Shown here piece after piece: positions 45,926 to 57,480 of a stretch of 64,000 nt of DNA. The stretch is from contig JAQFVV010006208.1 in NCBI GenBank assembly GCA_028023455.1, forward strand, positions 7,116,963 to 7,180,962, read 5' to 3'. Within the stretch, counting starts at the first letter, position 1. Every line of letters starts with the position of its first letter. Origin of the DNA: Epiperipatus broadwayi. Taxonomy: Eukaryota > Onychophora > Udeonychophora > Euonychophora > Peripatidae. The position numbers and the translations under genes are program-made. The notes beneath the pieces were generated by a model, which saw nothing but the letters and a program-made list of their open reading frames with translations, did no database searches and was not told the origin of the DNA.

Positions 45926-48000
45926 ACTTAGGATGCTGGAGGAACAAGTGCCTTCGGCGTACCTCCAGATGATAGAGAACCTACTTCACAATCGGGAGGT
46001 ATTTCTCTCTCGATGGTAGAGTGGCTCCAGGATTTCGGCCGTGTATTTCCATCCCTCAGGGCTCACCACTAAGTACACTCCTCTTCACACCCTATGTGAA
46101 CCCATTACTGCTAAGCATTCAGGCTGTCTTTCCTGGGGTATCCATCCCTATGCTGAGGGAGAACATTCGCCATATTTCCTATATGGATGATGTGGTGGTG
46201 TTCCTATCATCTCGGGATGAGTTCACTAGGCTTGAGGAACCCCTGGACCAATTTTCTCACAAATTTGGTCTCAGAGTAAACAGAGCGAAATCAGTCATAT
46301 GGTCAATTCTATCAGGCAAGCAAATACCAGGTGGATTTGAAGCCCTCCTCAGAAATTTCTCGGCTTCCCCCAGCCCCCCCCCCATCCACTATGAGAAGGG
46401 AACTCTAAGCTTCCTTATTAACTAAGGTATTCTACAGTAACATCACTATCTAAGGTTTACCTGTCCTTGTTGGGGAAGGTAGCAATACTGAATGCTGTAG
46501 TATTGCCCCAAATAACATATTATCAGGCAGAATTTTCCTCCACGGGCAAGTTCATCCAAAAAAAATTGAAACCTTGCACAGAAAACTTTGCTGGGGAGGC
46601 AAGACTTCCGTCATCAGCCTCAACCTATTACAACCCAAGCTTCGTAATGGCCTTACCCTTCACTCGCTGAAGATTTTTTTACCTCCAATGAACTCATATA
46701 TACTATTCAAGATTTTTAAGGATATTCCTGATATGGAGTGCCCCTTCCCCATGGAAAAGGTCGAGCCTACCAATTGACCTCCGCCTAGATGGAGAAGCAT
46801 TTGGTTACAAAAGCAAGTTACGGTGATTATTCAAAACTTCCGTTCGTCAGGTTCCCTTTTTCAGGGGAAATTATCATATTGGGAAGTTTAACCATTAATG
46901 TTTCCTGGAAAACTAAATCCGTTAATATACTCCCAATAGGAATTTCTCGATTTTCCAAATTAACAAAATCAAACTGAGTCCAAAATTTGTCGATTTTTTA
47001 ATAAAAATCATCCTTTGAGCACTCCCCACTGGGGCCTTTCTCCACTACCAAAGGGGTTACAACATCAACTCCCTTTGTCCCCTATGTAACAAACAGGAGG
47101 AGTCCATTGACCACATTTTGGATCAGTGTGATTTATGGACTTACCTCCGTAATATAGTATTAGACCGGATAAATGGCAATGATCCAGCTAACCTTTCTCT
47201 TAAGGCTGCAATTAAAAAGGGGTCAATTCGGAACAAGAAGACTGGCCACTTTCATTAGCTTCTCAATTTGGACTGCCAGATGTAGCATGATATTTGATCA
47301 TAATTGTGATGACTCAATGGTTAATCAATTTTTCAAGTCTCTCTACAAGATAAAAGATTAGGTTAACGAACTTGTCAGCCTTGGGTAACTGACCAAACCT
47401 GTAGCCAGATGAGGCTAGAAACTCAATTCATATATTTCTTAGGCCTAAGACTTAAAATTTCTCCCATCCACTGAATGAATAATATATCTCATATTTCACC
47501 TAAGAATAATTTAAACTTTAACTATGTAGATATTTCATACACCCTATATATTTAATACATAAACTTTGCATTAGTTCCATACTCTATGTAATTAATTTAC
47601 CTATATCAACTTGTAAATATTGTTTAGTCCTCCTTGGTCTTTCGGCCAAGATAGTCATTAATCAATGGAAATTTCTAAACCTTATATATACGTTTGACTT
47701 ACTTTATATTCCTAGCAAATTATGCATATGATGCACTGTCTTAAGGCATTTGTGTAATCTTTGATTTTATTTATATTTATTTATTTATGTTTCTTTCATA
47801 CTTGCATTAATTTGCCTATCATAATTTTTTTATGCAGCTCTTGAGACTATGTTATTGATCTAACACAACTTTTGATTTTTCTATATACATGGTTTGCATA
47901 CCATATTTATATATATTCATGGAAATTTTTTTATTGTCATAATTTTATGCTATCATTGATTTCTCTTGTAACTACTCTAAGGTATAAATAAAGTTTTTAA
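45925..48000 (+). pseudogene. Non-LTR retrotransposon 3' half with zinc-finger tail
   Basis: Pieces in several frames give a reverse transcriptase (IPQGSPLSTLLF, SYMDDVVVFL with catalytic MDD, FGLRVNRAKS), a thumb-like part (LGKVAILNAVVLPQITYY) and a CxxC...H...C finger (LCPLCNKQEESIDHILDQC, near 47073) of the type found after RT in some LINEs. The open segment 46021-46425 is the longest intact part. Stops and shifts disable it. The 3' end near 48000 is AATAAA-like and AT-rich. It is a different lineage from the LINEs at 18350 and 34985. Confidence 0.75.
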
Positions 48001-49985
48001 TTTTGAAAGTAAAAATGATTTTTTAAAAAAAAACTTAAGCGGAAAATTAAAAATATATTTTAAGAATTTAGCTTATAAATCTCTGCTTCTCCTTGAGCTA
48101 GTGGCAAGGGCATAACAGTCAATAAAATAAAAGAATCTTAACAAGAAGTATCTGCCTACATTATAAATTTTCTAGGTTCAAATAGCCTAGTGGTGCCCTG
48201 TACGGCAGATAAAGAGTTCAACTTCCCCGACCATTATAATACAGTACTTATATATTTGAATTGCTGCCCATGTTGTTGTTATTTAGTATCATAATGGGTT
48301 TTTATTTTTGTGTACAAATTTATATTTTTTGTTTTGTTAAAAATTTGACTTTTTAATACGGCATTCTACTGTTACAAACATCACTCCTACTGGAAAAGGA
48401 TATGGCATTCTGCCATCGCAAACATGGGCACCAAATATAATATGTAAGTATCTTTTATACATCTAAGCATAAATGCAAACTATTTTATATTCAGGACTAC
48501 AAATTATTTTTTTCTCATAAAAATCCAGTCTTTTATTGAATATTATTTAAAATTCCAGGTATAAAACCTGAATTTGCTCTTTACTTATCAGTTTAAGTAC
48601 AAAATTGGACTATTGGACAAATTTGCTGTCAATGCATTGATAAAGTTTTCTCTTAGTGTAATATCTTGTAAAAAGAATAACATAAAACACAGAAGTGTAC
48701 TTCTTCATCTGATAAATAGATTTGAAAAGACATCACATTGATATGACACTATATGTAAATAATGAAAGCTATTTATTATTGCCATATACAGAGGCGACAT
48801 TGACATTAACCAGCTGTACATGCATCAATAATTTATGAAATAAGTTATGAGTCAAAGAATAAACTTCACAACTAGAGTTTATTAACTCTATAAATATAAA
48901 ATATTAATATGTAGTATATCTTAAGTAATTCAATTAGCTTGCTTGCTGATATGGTAAATCCATGTAGATGAAGTTAGATTCTTCTTGAATTCTCTCATCA
49001 CTGTACTAAACTAAACACTTTATTGCACTATTTTTTGCATGCACTGCTCTTCAGATTCCTGTATAAATAGTGCATTTCATGGGTAATGCATTGCTATTTC
49101 TATATATATATATGTGTGTATGAATAATTTTAGTACATATGTTAGCTTCACTTAATTTGCATGATCAGTCCAAACTTGCACAACTTTTGCAAATCGTATT
49201 CACATAACTTAATTTTCTAGAGTGTAGTTCATTTGCTTACTGTCCAATCAACATAAATGCTATCGCATACAGATTTGTGTATAACCTTAGTCGGTCATGA
49301 CAATTATATGTAGAATATAAAACTTAAGAGTAACTGTTATTAATGAATTATAGTTGAAAATAGAATGCCTTGAATGTTGTAATTATCAAATGTCTTCTGC
49401 AGTTTAGTCATTATAGACTGACGGACTCAAAAGCTAAAGATTCCCGGATTGAAGTTTAACCCTTTACCTTCGCTGCTCAAATGTCACATGATGTCCTGAA
49501 CAATTAATCTTTTGATTATTTTATAGCAAGTAAAAAAAAAGTAAGATGTCTTAGAGAATAGCTGCTAAAGTGAAGGAACTTATTAAGAAACAAGTCATTA
49601 ATTAATTAAAATTAGACGGAGGTTATAATAATTAATACATTAATGCAATTGTATTTTTTTATATTTAAATTTTTAAAACTTTGTTAAATACATATTTTTT
49701 AATATTTAAATAATTTTCTAAAAAATATTTAATGTTATTTGATTTTTTGTATATATATATAAATTAGTTTGTTTAAATATTTATATAAAAATGAGTTGTC
49801 GGGGGGGGGGGTCAATTTATTGGGAAAAATAATTTTTGGAATATTTTCATAGAAATTCAGTGGATATGGAAGAGTAATCATACATTTATTAATTAAGAAA
49901 ATTAGTTATCTTTAAAATATTTAAATTATATATAATAATACATTTTTTTAAAATATTTAAATTATATATAATAATACATTTTTTT
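48001..49985. other. Intronic AT-rich sequence
   Basis: No feature is convincing. It contains a G homopolymer (about 49801-49810) and a direct repeat ATTTAAATTATATATAATAA just before the next exon (49918 and 49959). Confidence 0.45.
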
Positions 49986-50001
49986 TATTATCTACTTTTA
50001 G

Positions 50002-50136
50002 GGAAACTCCCCCAAAAGATATCAAAGGAATAGCTCCCACGTTTGCCCGCAAACCAAGAGATTGTGAATCTTTAGAAGGCAATGATGCATTCTTTGATTG
50101 TCGAGTGTTGGGGACTCCTGATCCTGAAATTCTCTG
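50002..50136 (+). CDS. Exon f: linker and first half of Ig domain 5
   Basis: The 135-base exon follows CTTTTAG and ends before GTGAGT. Its first base completes Arg with AG of exon e. It reads ETPPKDIKGIAPTFARKP, then FFDCRVLGTPDPEILW. The B-strand Cys is present. As in Ig2, the exon ends inside the core Trp codon (TG|G). The preceding intron is 16.6 kb, so a missed exon is possible, although frame and sequence join well. Confidence 0.9.
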
Positions 50137-51271
50137 GTGAGTTTTATTAACTGAATTTATTCAAATGAGCATTTCAGATTTTAAATCATATGTGTTTATA
50201 TATATGTAAAAATGTATGATGTCATATTATAGTGCATATTTTCAAAAGGTTAAAAAAAATTTTTTCCCCCATAATTTGTACTATGATTTATAGTAAATAT
50301 GCACCTAAATAGAAATATGATTTACTGTAAACATAAGGTATTTGAACTCAGACTTTCAAACTCTCTCTATAGCTATCCAATCCCATCTTATACAACTGAT
50401 ACACTTGATCACATACATATGAAAAGATAAATGATCTGACGTATTTCATGCTGAACCAGCACTTATCAGTTAATCCAGGTCACCATCTCCTACACATATA
50501 TACAATCAGTGGTACACATATATACAATCAGTGCTTAGTTTATATTAGATAGCAAATCTATATACGCTAACGGACAAGCTTCAGTCTTCTCCACTCTCCA
50601 ACTCTTCAACCATCCATATCAATGAAAATCCGATGATGGAATACTCAAAGCCCTTGTTGATGCCTGTATTATTATCATAACCATGTTGACCTCATGTCAG
50701 TCTGACCCCTCACCCATAGGATCTTAATATATCCAATTCAAGTATATAGAAGAGGGGTGGGCGGAATACAGGCTGAATATATAACATTTAAATACATGTA
50801 TATTTTCTATACTAAACTTAATGTAATTATAAGGGGCTTGAACTCAGACTTTCAAGCTCCCTAAAGTTTTACAATCCATCTTATACAAGGGCTTTGTGTA
50901 TTCTATCCCTGGATTTTCAATGATATGGATGGCTGAGGAGTTGGAGAACGGAGAAGATTGAAGCTTGTTCAATAAAATTTGAAGATTTGCTTTCTTAATA
51001 TAAACTGAGCACTGATTATTTACATGTGTGGGAGATGATGATCTGGATCAACTGATGAGTGCTGCTTCAGCACAAAATACTGTATATTAGAGATCTTTTA
51101 TCTTTTTCACATATATGTGGCCATACATATCAGTTGTATAAGATGGATTGGATAGCTGCAGGGAGCTTGAAAGTCTGAGTTAAAGTCCCTTATAATTACA
51201 TTTAGTATAGAAAATATACATGTATTTAAATATTGCATATTCAGCCTGTATTCTGCTCATCCCTCTTCTGT

Positions 51272-51960
51272 ACAGTTAAATTGGACATTTAAGGTCTTAT
51301 GTGTGATGAGTCAGCATGACTTATGGCTATGACAATAATATTGGCATCAACAAGGGCTTTGAATATTCCATCCTCAGATTTTCAATGATATTGATGGCTG
51401 AAGAGTTAGAGATTGGAGAATATTGAAGCTATCCCACTTCTGTGCAGTTAAATGGGACATATTAAGGTCCTATATGTGATGAGTCAGAATGACTTATGGC
51501 TATGACAATAATATTGATATCAACAAGGGCTTTGAGTATTCCATCCTCAGATTTTCAATGATATGGATGGCTGAAGAGTTGGAGGTTGGAGAAGATTGAA
51601 GCTATCCCTCTTCTGTGCAGTTAAATTGGACATATTAAGGTCCTATGTGTGATGAGTCAGCATGACTTATGGCTATGACAATAATATTGGCATCAATAAG
51701 GGCTTTGATTATTCCATCCTCAGATTTTCAATGATATGGATGGCTGAAGAGTTGGAGATTGGAGAATATTGAAGCTATCCCTCTTCTGTGCAGTTAAATT
51801 GGACATATTAAGGTCCTATGTGTGATGAGTCAGCATGACTTATGGCTATGACAATAATATTGATATCAACAAGGGCTTTGAGTATTCCATCCTCAGATTT
51901 TCAATGATACAGATGGCTGAAGAGTTGGAGGTTGGAGAAGATTGAAGCTTGTCCATTAAA
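51272..51960 (+). repeat. 173-base tandem repeat, about four units
   Basis: Unit starts are at 51272, 51444, 51617 and 51790 (spacing 172, 173, 173). Each unit has TGAGTCAGCATGACTTATGG and AAGGGCTTTGAGTATTCC. Confidence 0.9.
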
Positions 51961-52023
51961 GTTTGAAGATTTGCTATCTTAATATAAACTGAGCACTGAT
52001 TGTATATATGTCTGTGAGATGGT

Positions 52024-52085
52024 GATCTGGACTAACTGATGAGTGCTGTTTCAGTATGAAATATTCGTATTGGAGATCATTTAGC
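52024..52085 (+). ncRNA. Hammerhead-like ribozyme, family D' copy
   Basis: CTGATGA 52036-52042, stem II GTGCTG-TTT-CAGTAT (six pairs including wobbles), GAAA 52058-52061. Core bases intact; stem III and the cleavage site are less clear. Confidence 0.45.
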
Positions 52086-52573
52086 TTTTTCACATGTATG
52101 TGGTCATGTATATCAGTTGTATAAGATGAATTGTATAGATGTAAGGAGCTTGTAAGTCTGAGTTCAAGTCTTTTATAATGTATAATTATATTAAGTTTAG
52201 TATAGAAAAATATATGTATTTAAATATTAAACATGATTTTAAGTAAGAATTTGATTCAAGCTAGAAACCCTGTAAAGTGTCACTTAAGCAAAGGGTTTTG
52301 AAATTTTCTATGTGATTGCTTATTATTATTTCTATAACAATGACCTTTCAACTATTGTTGTGACATAGTGACAATAGAAAGCAACCACATTTATGCAGGA
52401 AAATGCAATCATTTTGTTCATATCTTTTTCTCATGACAACTTTTGTTTTAATGTGTATATATACACACACACACTAATAGATACAGAAACATAGTTTAGA
52501 TAAAAATATATTAAATTCTAAGTTGGTCTCATATATACATTAATATCTATATTTTAATAAAATTTAATGAAAG

Positions 52574-52749
52574 GTTGAAGAATGGCATTGAACTTGTCCC
52601 CAACGAGCATGTTAGATTTGACAAAGAGTATGGAGGAAGACATTCCATTCGTCTATCAAAACTTCTGCTTGATGATGCTGGTGAATATACTTGCATAGCA
52701 ACGAATTTTGCCGGACGAGTTTCAGCATCTGCAGAACTTAGAGTTGATG
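52574..52749 (+). CDS. Exon g: second half of Ig domain 5
   Basis: The 176-base exon follows GAAAG and ends before GTATGT. Its first G completes the core Trp. LKNGIELVPNEH, HSIRLSKLLLDDAGEYTCIATN and SASAELRVD complete an I-set domain with both Cys residues. It leaves in phase 1. D-A-G-E-Y-T-C is the canonical F-strand signature. Confidence 0.94.
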
Positions 52750-52869
52750 GTATGTTGTTGTTTTTTCGTTTTTAGTTGTTCTTTTTAACATTTTTTTAAG
52801 TAACATCATCTTCTACTTTTTGATTAAATATAGTTTTATTTCTGAATATTATGTAAACAAAACACTTAT

Positions 52870-53350
52870 TTATAAGTAAGTTTTAGTGGAGAAGGTATAA
52901 ATTAAATATTAATATCGATAGGCTTAACGTTTTCAAGGATCCTTGCCTCATAATCATAGCCATCGTTAAAAATTATAATAAAATATATGCAAAGATATTT
53001 AAATAAGCCAGTGTTACATAGCTCAGAAGAACAACAATACATCCTCTGTATTTTTGGAGCATGCCAAGCAATCCGGACACAACTTCACACCTGCCAATCC
53101 CATAATCTTATGCTCAGAATCAAACAATCTTAAGAGAAAAATAAAAGAAGCATTGCTTCGAGATCTCGAAGAAATGGGCTACATAACACTGGCTTATTTA
53201 AATATCTTTGCATATATTTTATTATAATTTTTTATGATGGCTATGATTATGAGGCCTGGATCTTCGAAAATGTTAATTCTATCGATATTAATATTTAATT
53301 TATATCTTCTCCACTAAAACTTACTTAAGTAATATTTACTGAGGTTGTAG
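52870..53350. repeat. Foldback with hammerhead-like hairpins
   Basis: Inverted arms: GCAAAGATATTTAAATAAGC (52989) faces GCTTATTTAAATATCTTTGC, and CTCATAATCATAGCCATC faces GATGGCTATGATTATGAG. The arms include GAGGCAAGGATCCTTGAAAA, a relic of the CTGANGA-hairpin-GAAA theme. At the right end GTAATATTTACTGAGGTTG joins a family F module. Confidence 0.6.
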
Positions 53351-53904
53351 CCTCAGTAAATATTACTTACGTAATCAATGTGCGTTTAATAAATTTATAA
53401 TTAAAATTTACTTAAAAATAAGTGTTTTGTCTACCTTTTGATTGTAATTTTATTAATATGAGAAATTATTATGGTTCAATTATATTTATTTTATAAAATA
53501 AAAAAATATTTTATTAAGAATGTTTTAGACATATTTTTTAAATATACTCCTTTGCTTTCTATTTTACTTTTTTTTCTGGCCATTACAACCATTTTTAGTT
53601 TTATGTATATATATGAGTGAGACTGAAATAATATTCCTCCTCCCACAAGAACAGTAAATAATACAGTTTAATGTGTTTATTAGAAAGCAAAGAATGAGCC
53701 TAAAATCATTTGTTATGCATCAATTACTGGAGTAACATTCAAACTTTGCAGAACTAAAAACACTGCTATGTAATAAAGTAGTTTCAGCATTTTGCAGTTC
53801 GTTAACATAAACTCGAAAGATCTGTGTTTTATAGAGCATCTATATTGATATAATGTCCACATGGATGTGACTACAACATCAAATCCACAAAAGGTTTTGA
53901 TTAT

Positions 53905-54200
53905 TCTGTCGTTGTTTTTCAATGAAATGGACAGTTGAATAGTTGGACGTGTGGGAGAAAGATTGAAACCTGTCCATTAAAGTTTAAAGAATTGTTATCT
54001 TTATATAAGCTGAGCACTGATTGTATATATGCATGGGAGATTATGATCTGGCTCAACTGATGAGTACTGGTTCTGCATGAAATACATGTATTGGGGCTCA
54101 TCTATCTTTTTTACATATATGTGGTCATGTGTGTCGGTCATTTGAGTTGGAGTGGAGGTCAAATGTAAACTGAAAAATGCTAAGTTTAAATCCCTCTATT
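53905..54200 (+). mobile_element. Family D element, copy near 54 kb
   Basis: Same unit as the 9.2 kb copy, from TCAATGAAATGGACAGTTG to TAAATCCCTC. It carries CTGATGA (54057-54063) and GAAA (54079-54082). Stem I TTGGG with CTCAA is five pairs with one wobble, and stem III is three pairs. Confidence 0.7.
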
Positions 54201-54455
54201 TGTCTTACTTCATGTAAACAAACTTAATACTGCATTTGAAACCACTTAAAAGTCACTTTTTATTTTCAATCATATTGCTTACCAGTAGTAAATTTACATT
54301 TTTTATCATGATAATTTATTCAAAAACTCATCAACATCTTGGCCATTTAATCCAAGTTTTACAACAAAATATGGTGCAAGAGTTATAAGATCAAGAATAA
54401 CTCACTATAACTATTAGATTATTTTAATCAACTTATGCATTCAAAATTATTATTG

Positions 54456-54730
54456 GTACTAGTACATATAATACACTCCACCACTTAATGGCGCTGGTTT
54501 TCGGCCAATGCACATCAATATGCCATTTTAGCGGCCTAATTTACAGCTAACACTACAACAGTTTATGGCCTATAGAGCAGTGATGTTCATATTAGCCGTT
54601 GTGGGTGCATATAGCGTTGCACACATATTATGTATTTGACCATATTGTCATCCCATGAACATGTATATTGATGTGCATTGGGCGAAAAACAGTGCCATCA
54701 AGCGGTGGAGTGTGTTATATGTACTAGTAT
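54456..54730. repeat. Family I foldback
   Basis: Arms TACTAGTACATATAATACAC (54458) and GTGTGTTATATGTACTAGTA (54710) are inverted, as are CCAATGCACATCAATAT and ATATTGATGTGCATTGG. The centre is unrelated. No core motif. Confidence 0.7.
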
Positions 54731-55365
54731 CTTATTATTAAATATTTTGCTGTCTAATATTTAAAGCTTACGGTTAATAAACCTTACTTTTTTGTACTTG
54801 GCTTATCCATCTCTAAATAAATAAATATATTTTCATATGGCTAAAGAACTTCATTACAATTGTTGTCATGGGGACTATCATCATACAAATGCATTATTGA
54901 ACTTTGAGGTTTCATAATACTTCATTGATAAAAGGAGGTTGCCTTGACAACAATTGAAATTGTTATTGGTATTGGGATTGTCTAAGTGTTGACTGGTTTT
55001 TAATGATTGATTATATTTGTATTAAATGTTACTTCTTCCAAAAATATGTTTCTATCCATTATAATGTCATATTTTTTATAATCGTCATTTTACAGTTAAT
55101 CTAATATTTTTTCCTGTGGAAATGTTTCCAGTTGTGATCTTAAAACATATTCTTTTATCAAATAGTTTTAAATCTAATTGTATATAGATCAAGAATACAG
55201 ACTTCTCAATGTATTTATTAGTCACGAAGTGTACTTTTATCTATGGTTATTGCTGTTTTAAGTATACTTTTTATTCAAGTGAGAAAACACATTTTTTGTG
55301 AACTCTAAAAGAATATTAATATGGCAGGAAGCAATAAGTACATATGACAAATTATTACATCATAT

Positions 55366-55543
55366 CCTTTTTAGACACTTCATCAATACTTTTATTTGTA
55401 TTAAACTAACAGTTTCGACTGTCATGCAGTCATCATCAGAGTTCTTGTTAATTCTATTACCAAAACTCTGATGACGACTGCAGGACAGTCGAAACTCTTA
55501 GTTTAATACAAATAAAAGTATTGATAAAGTGTCTAAAATGGTG
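55366..55543. repeat. Family E foldback with two hammerhead-like cores
   Basis: Near-perfect arms: ATACTTTTATTTGTATTAAAC faces its inverse. On each strand an arm reads CTGATGA, a GACTG...CAGTC hairpin, GAAACT. On the + strand ACT-CTT-AGT could form stem III followed by T, but bases 1.1 and 2.1 clash. Ribozyme status is uncertain. Confidence 0.6.
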
Positions 55544-55924
55544 TTAATGGTATGATATGTTATAATAGAAATCAATACATAGGAAAAGAAGAAGTAGAAA
55601 ATTATTACATCTTTAAGTAATTTTTAAAGAAGATATGTAATGGAATTTATATAGTCCTTGAGACACTCATTACTGTTTATTTTAAGTTCTTAATATTTTT
55701 TCCTGCTAAATATTAAAACATCTATCACTGCACAGCATATATGCAATCCCATTCTTCAGATTACAATAAAATTGACAAGTAATATTATAGGCGTCATGAG
55801 ATTTTAAAAAAAAAAACAAGCATAAAAGATTATTCATTTTAATTTGGATTTCTGCTATTCTCATGAAGGATATAAAAATTATTTAGTGTATAAAGAAATT
55901 TATCAGAGACAGTGATGGTGGGAA

Positions 55925-56130
55925 CTTATCATTTGCAGTGATATATGATCTCAAATCCAAGAGATTGTAAAAAAGTCAAAAAGAAATCACACGTGAGATG
56001 GATAGATGAAATAAAAAAATGTGCAGGGGTAATGTGGAGAAGGGAGACTAGAGATCGAGAAGATGGACTCAACTTGGAGAGAAATTCATCCTGTTGTGGA
56101 TTGACAATGGTTGATGATGATAATGATGGT
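55925..56130 (+). pseudogene. LINE 3' fragment, second copy
   Basis: Reads NPRDCKK, VRWIDEIKKCAGVMWRRE and ends TTGATGATGATAATGATGG, matching the last 200 bases of the LINE at 34985-35645. Extreme 5' truncation. Confidence 0.8.
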
Positions 56131-56739
56131 CTCAAAAATTAAATGTTTCTGGATTAAAGCTCAAACTGTCATCATTCCTGATACTCATATGTCACATGAC
56201 TTCCAGAATAACTAAACATACAATTATTTTATTGTTATTCAATTGTATTTAAAATTATTCAAACGGAAGTCAACCTCCAATAATGCGCTATTTCTTGCAT
56301 ATTACATTTCTCCACGTATTCGCCCGCCAATAATTGTATTTGACAAATTTAATATTTGAAACAAATTATAAATCAATAAAGGAAATAAACAAATAACAAT
56401 TAAAAATAAACTAAGAGAAAAGGATTAGTTTTCATTCAATCATTGCCAACATTTGGCATAAAATAAAGGCATGAAAAGAGATTTGAAATCCAAGATAATT
56501 TAAAAATAAGATAGATATAATAATGAAAACAGTGCAGATTATCATTTAATTAAAATGATAATAAAGCATTAACTTTTGTTTATAGACGCAATATCCCTAA
56601 CTAATATTTGGGTAATTATTCTGGAACAGTGGCATTGCATCTATCCAATATGCCACCTCAGTTAGTAATTTAAATATATACCTTAGTAAGAAACAGTATA
56701 TAAAAGTGGTTAAAAATTTTGATTATAATTGTGGTTTAT

Positions 56740-57480
56740 TATAATTATATTTATAAAGCGCATACTCGTTACTTAAATAATATATATTACTATGTGCCTG
56801 AAAAAATGACAGTAGGGACCTCTGCAAATCTTTAACACAAGATTTATTTAAAAGACAAGAGCAGCCACTCTTATCTAAACCTACTTCTCTAAATAAATTT
56901 CGCAAGTGTTAATGTGTTATAGTATTTGTGGACTTAATTAGTGAGGTATTAAATAGCCTTACACTCTCAAATCAAAATGCTTTAGATTCTTCTACTTATT
57001 TAGAGAAGTAGGTTTAGATAAGAGTGGCCACTCTTGTCTTTTAAATAAATCTTGTGTTAAAGATTTGCAGAGATCCCTACTATCGTTTTTTCAGGCACAT
57101 AGTTTTAAGGTTGTAATCTTAATATATATTACTTTAAGTAATGAGTATGCGCTATATAAATATAATTATTACAACTTTATATAATATCAATGGATTTCTA
57201 AGTATAAGATCTCAACACTGACTCATTGTAAATCAAAAGATTTTGCGAGTGTTAATGTGTTATAGTATTTGTGGACTTAATTAGTGAGGTATTGAATAGC
57301 CTTACGTTCTCAAATCAAAATGCTTTAGATTCTCCTATTTATTTAGAAAAGTAGGTTTAGATAAGAGTGGCCGCTCTTGTTTTTTAAATAAATCTTGTGT
57401 TAAAGATTTGCAGAGGTCCCTATTGTCATTTTTTCAGGTGCATAGTTTTAAGGTTGTAGCCTTAATATATATTAATTGTG
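56740..57480. repeat. Family F element, second locus: tandem and inverted
   Basis: GCAAGTGTTAATGTGTTATA at 56903 recurs at 57245 (342-base period). In addition AAGAGCAGCCACTCTTATCT faces inverted copies near 57015 and 57365. Relative of 8105-8660. No gene. Confidence 0.7.

Larger units (their letters stand above)
50335..52225. mobile_element. Family D' cluster filling the intron (tandem, inverted and internally repeated)
   Basis: The left part is minus-oriented, with TTGAACTCAGACTTTCAA at 50342 and again at 50838 (496-base period). From about 50900 the orientation flips to plus. At 51272-51960 a 173-base subunit (GCAGTTAAATTGGACATATT ...) is repeated about four times. Degenerate cores are present at 50440 (minus) and 51056 (CTGATGA, but AAAA), and a better one at 52036. 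Confidence 0.8.

Noticed and set aside
51272-51960. CRISPR-like array
   Set aside because: Four contiguous 173-base units without short repeats and unique spacers, in a eukaryotic intron.
53713-54101. Minus-strand open frames of 60-69 codons
   Set aside because: They overlap a family D element and are not shared with its other copies.
55366-55543. Family E foldback called as a functional hammerhead
   Set aside because: Stem I does not pair (bases 1.1 and 2.1 clash) and an extra base precedes stem II, so only a hammerhead-like label is kept.
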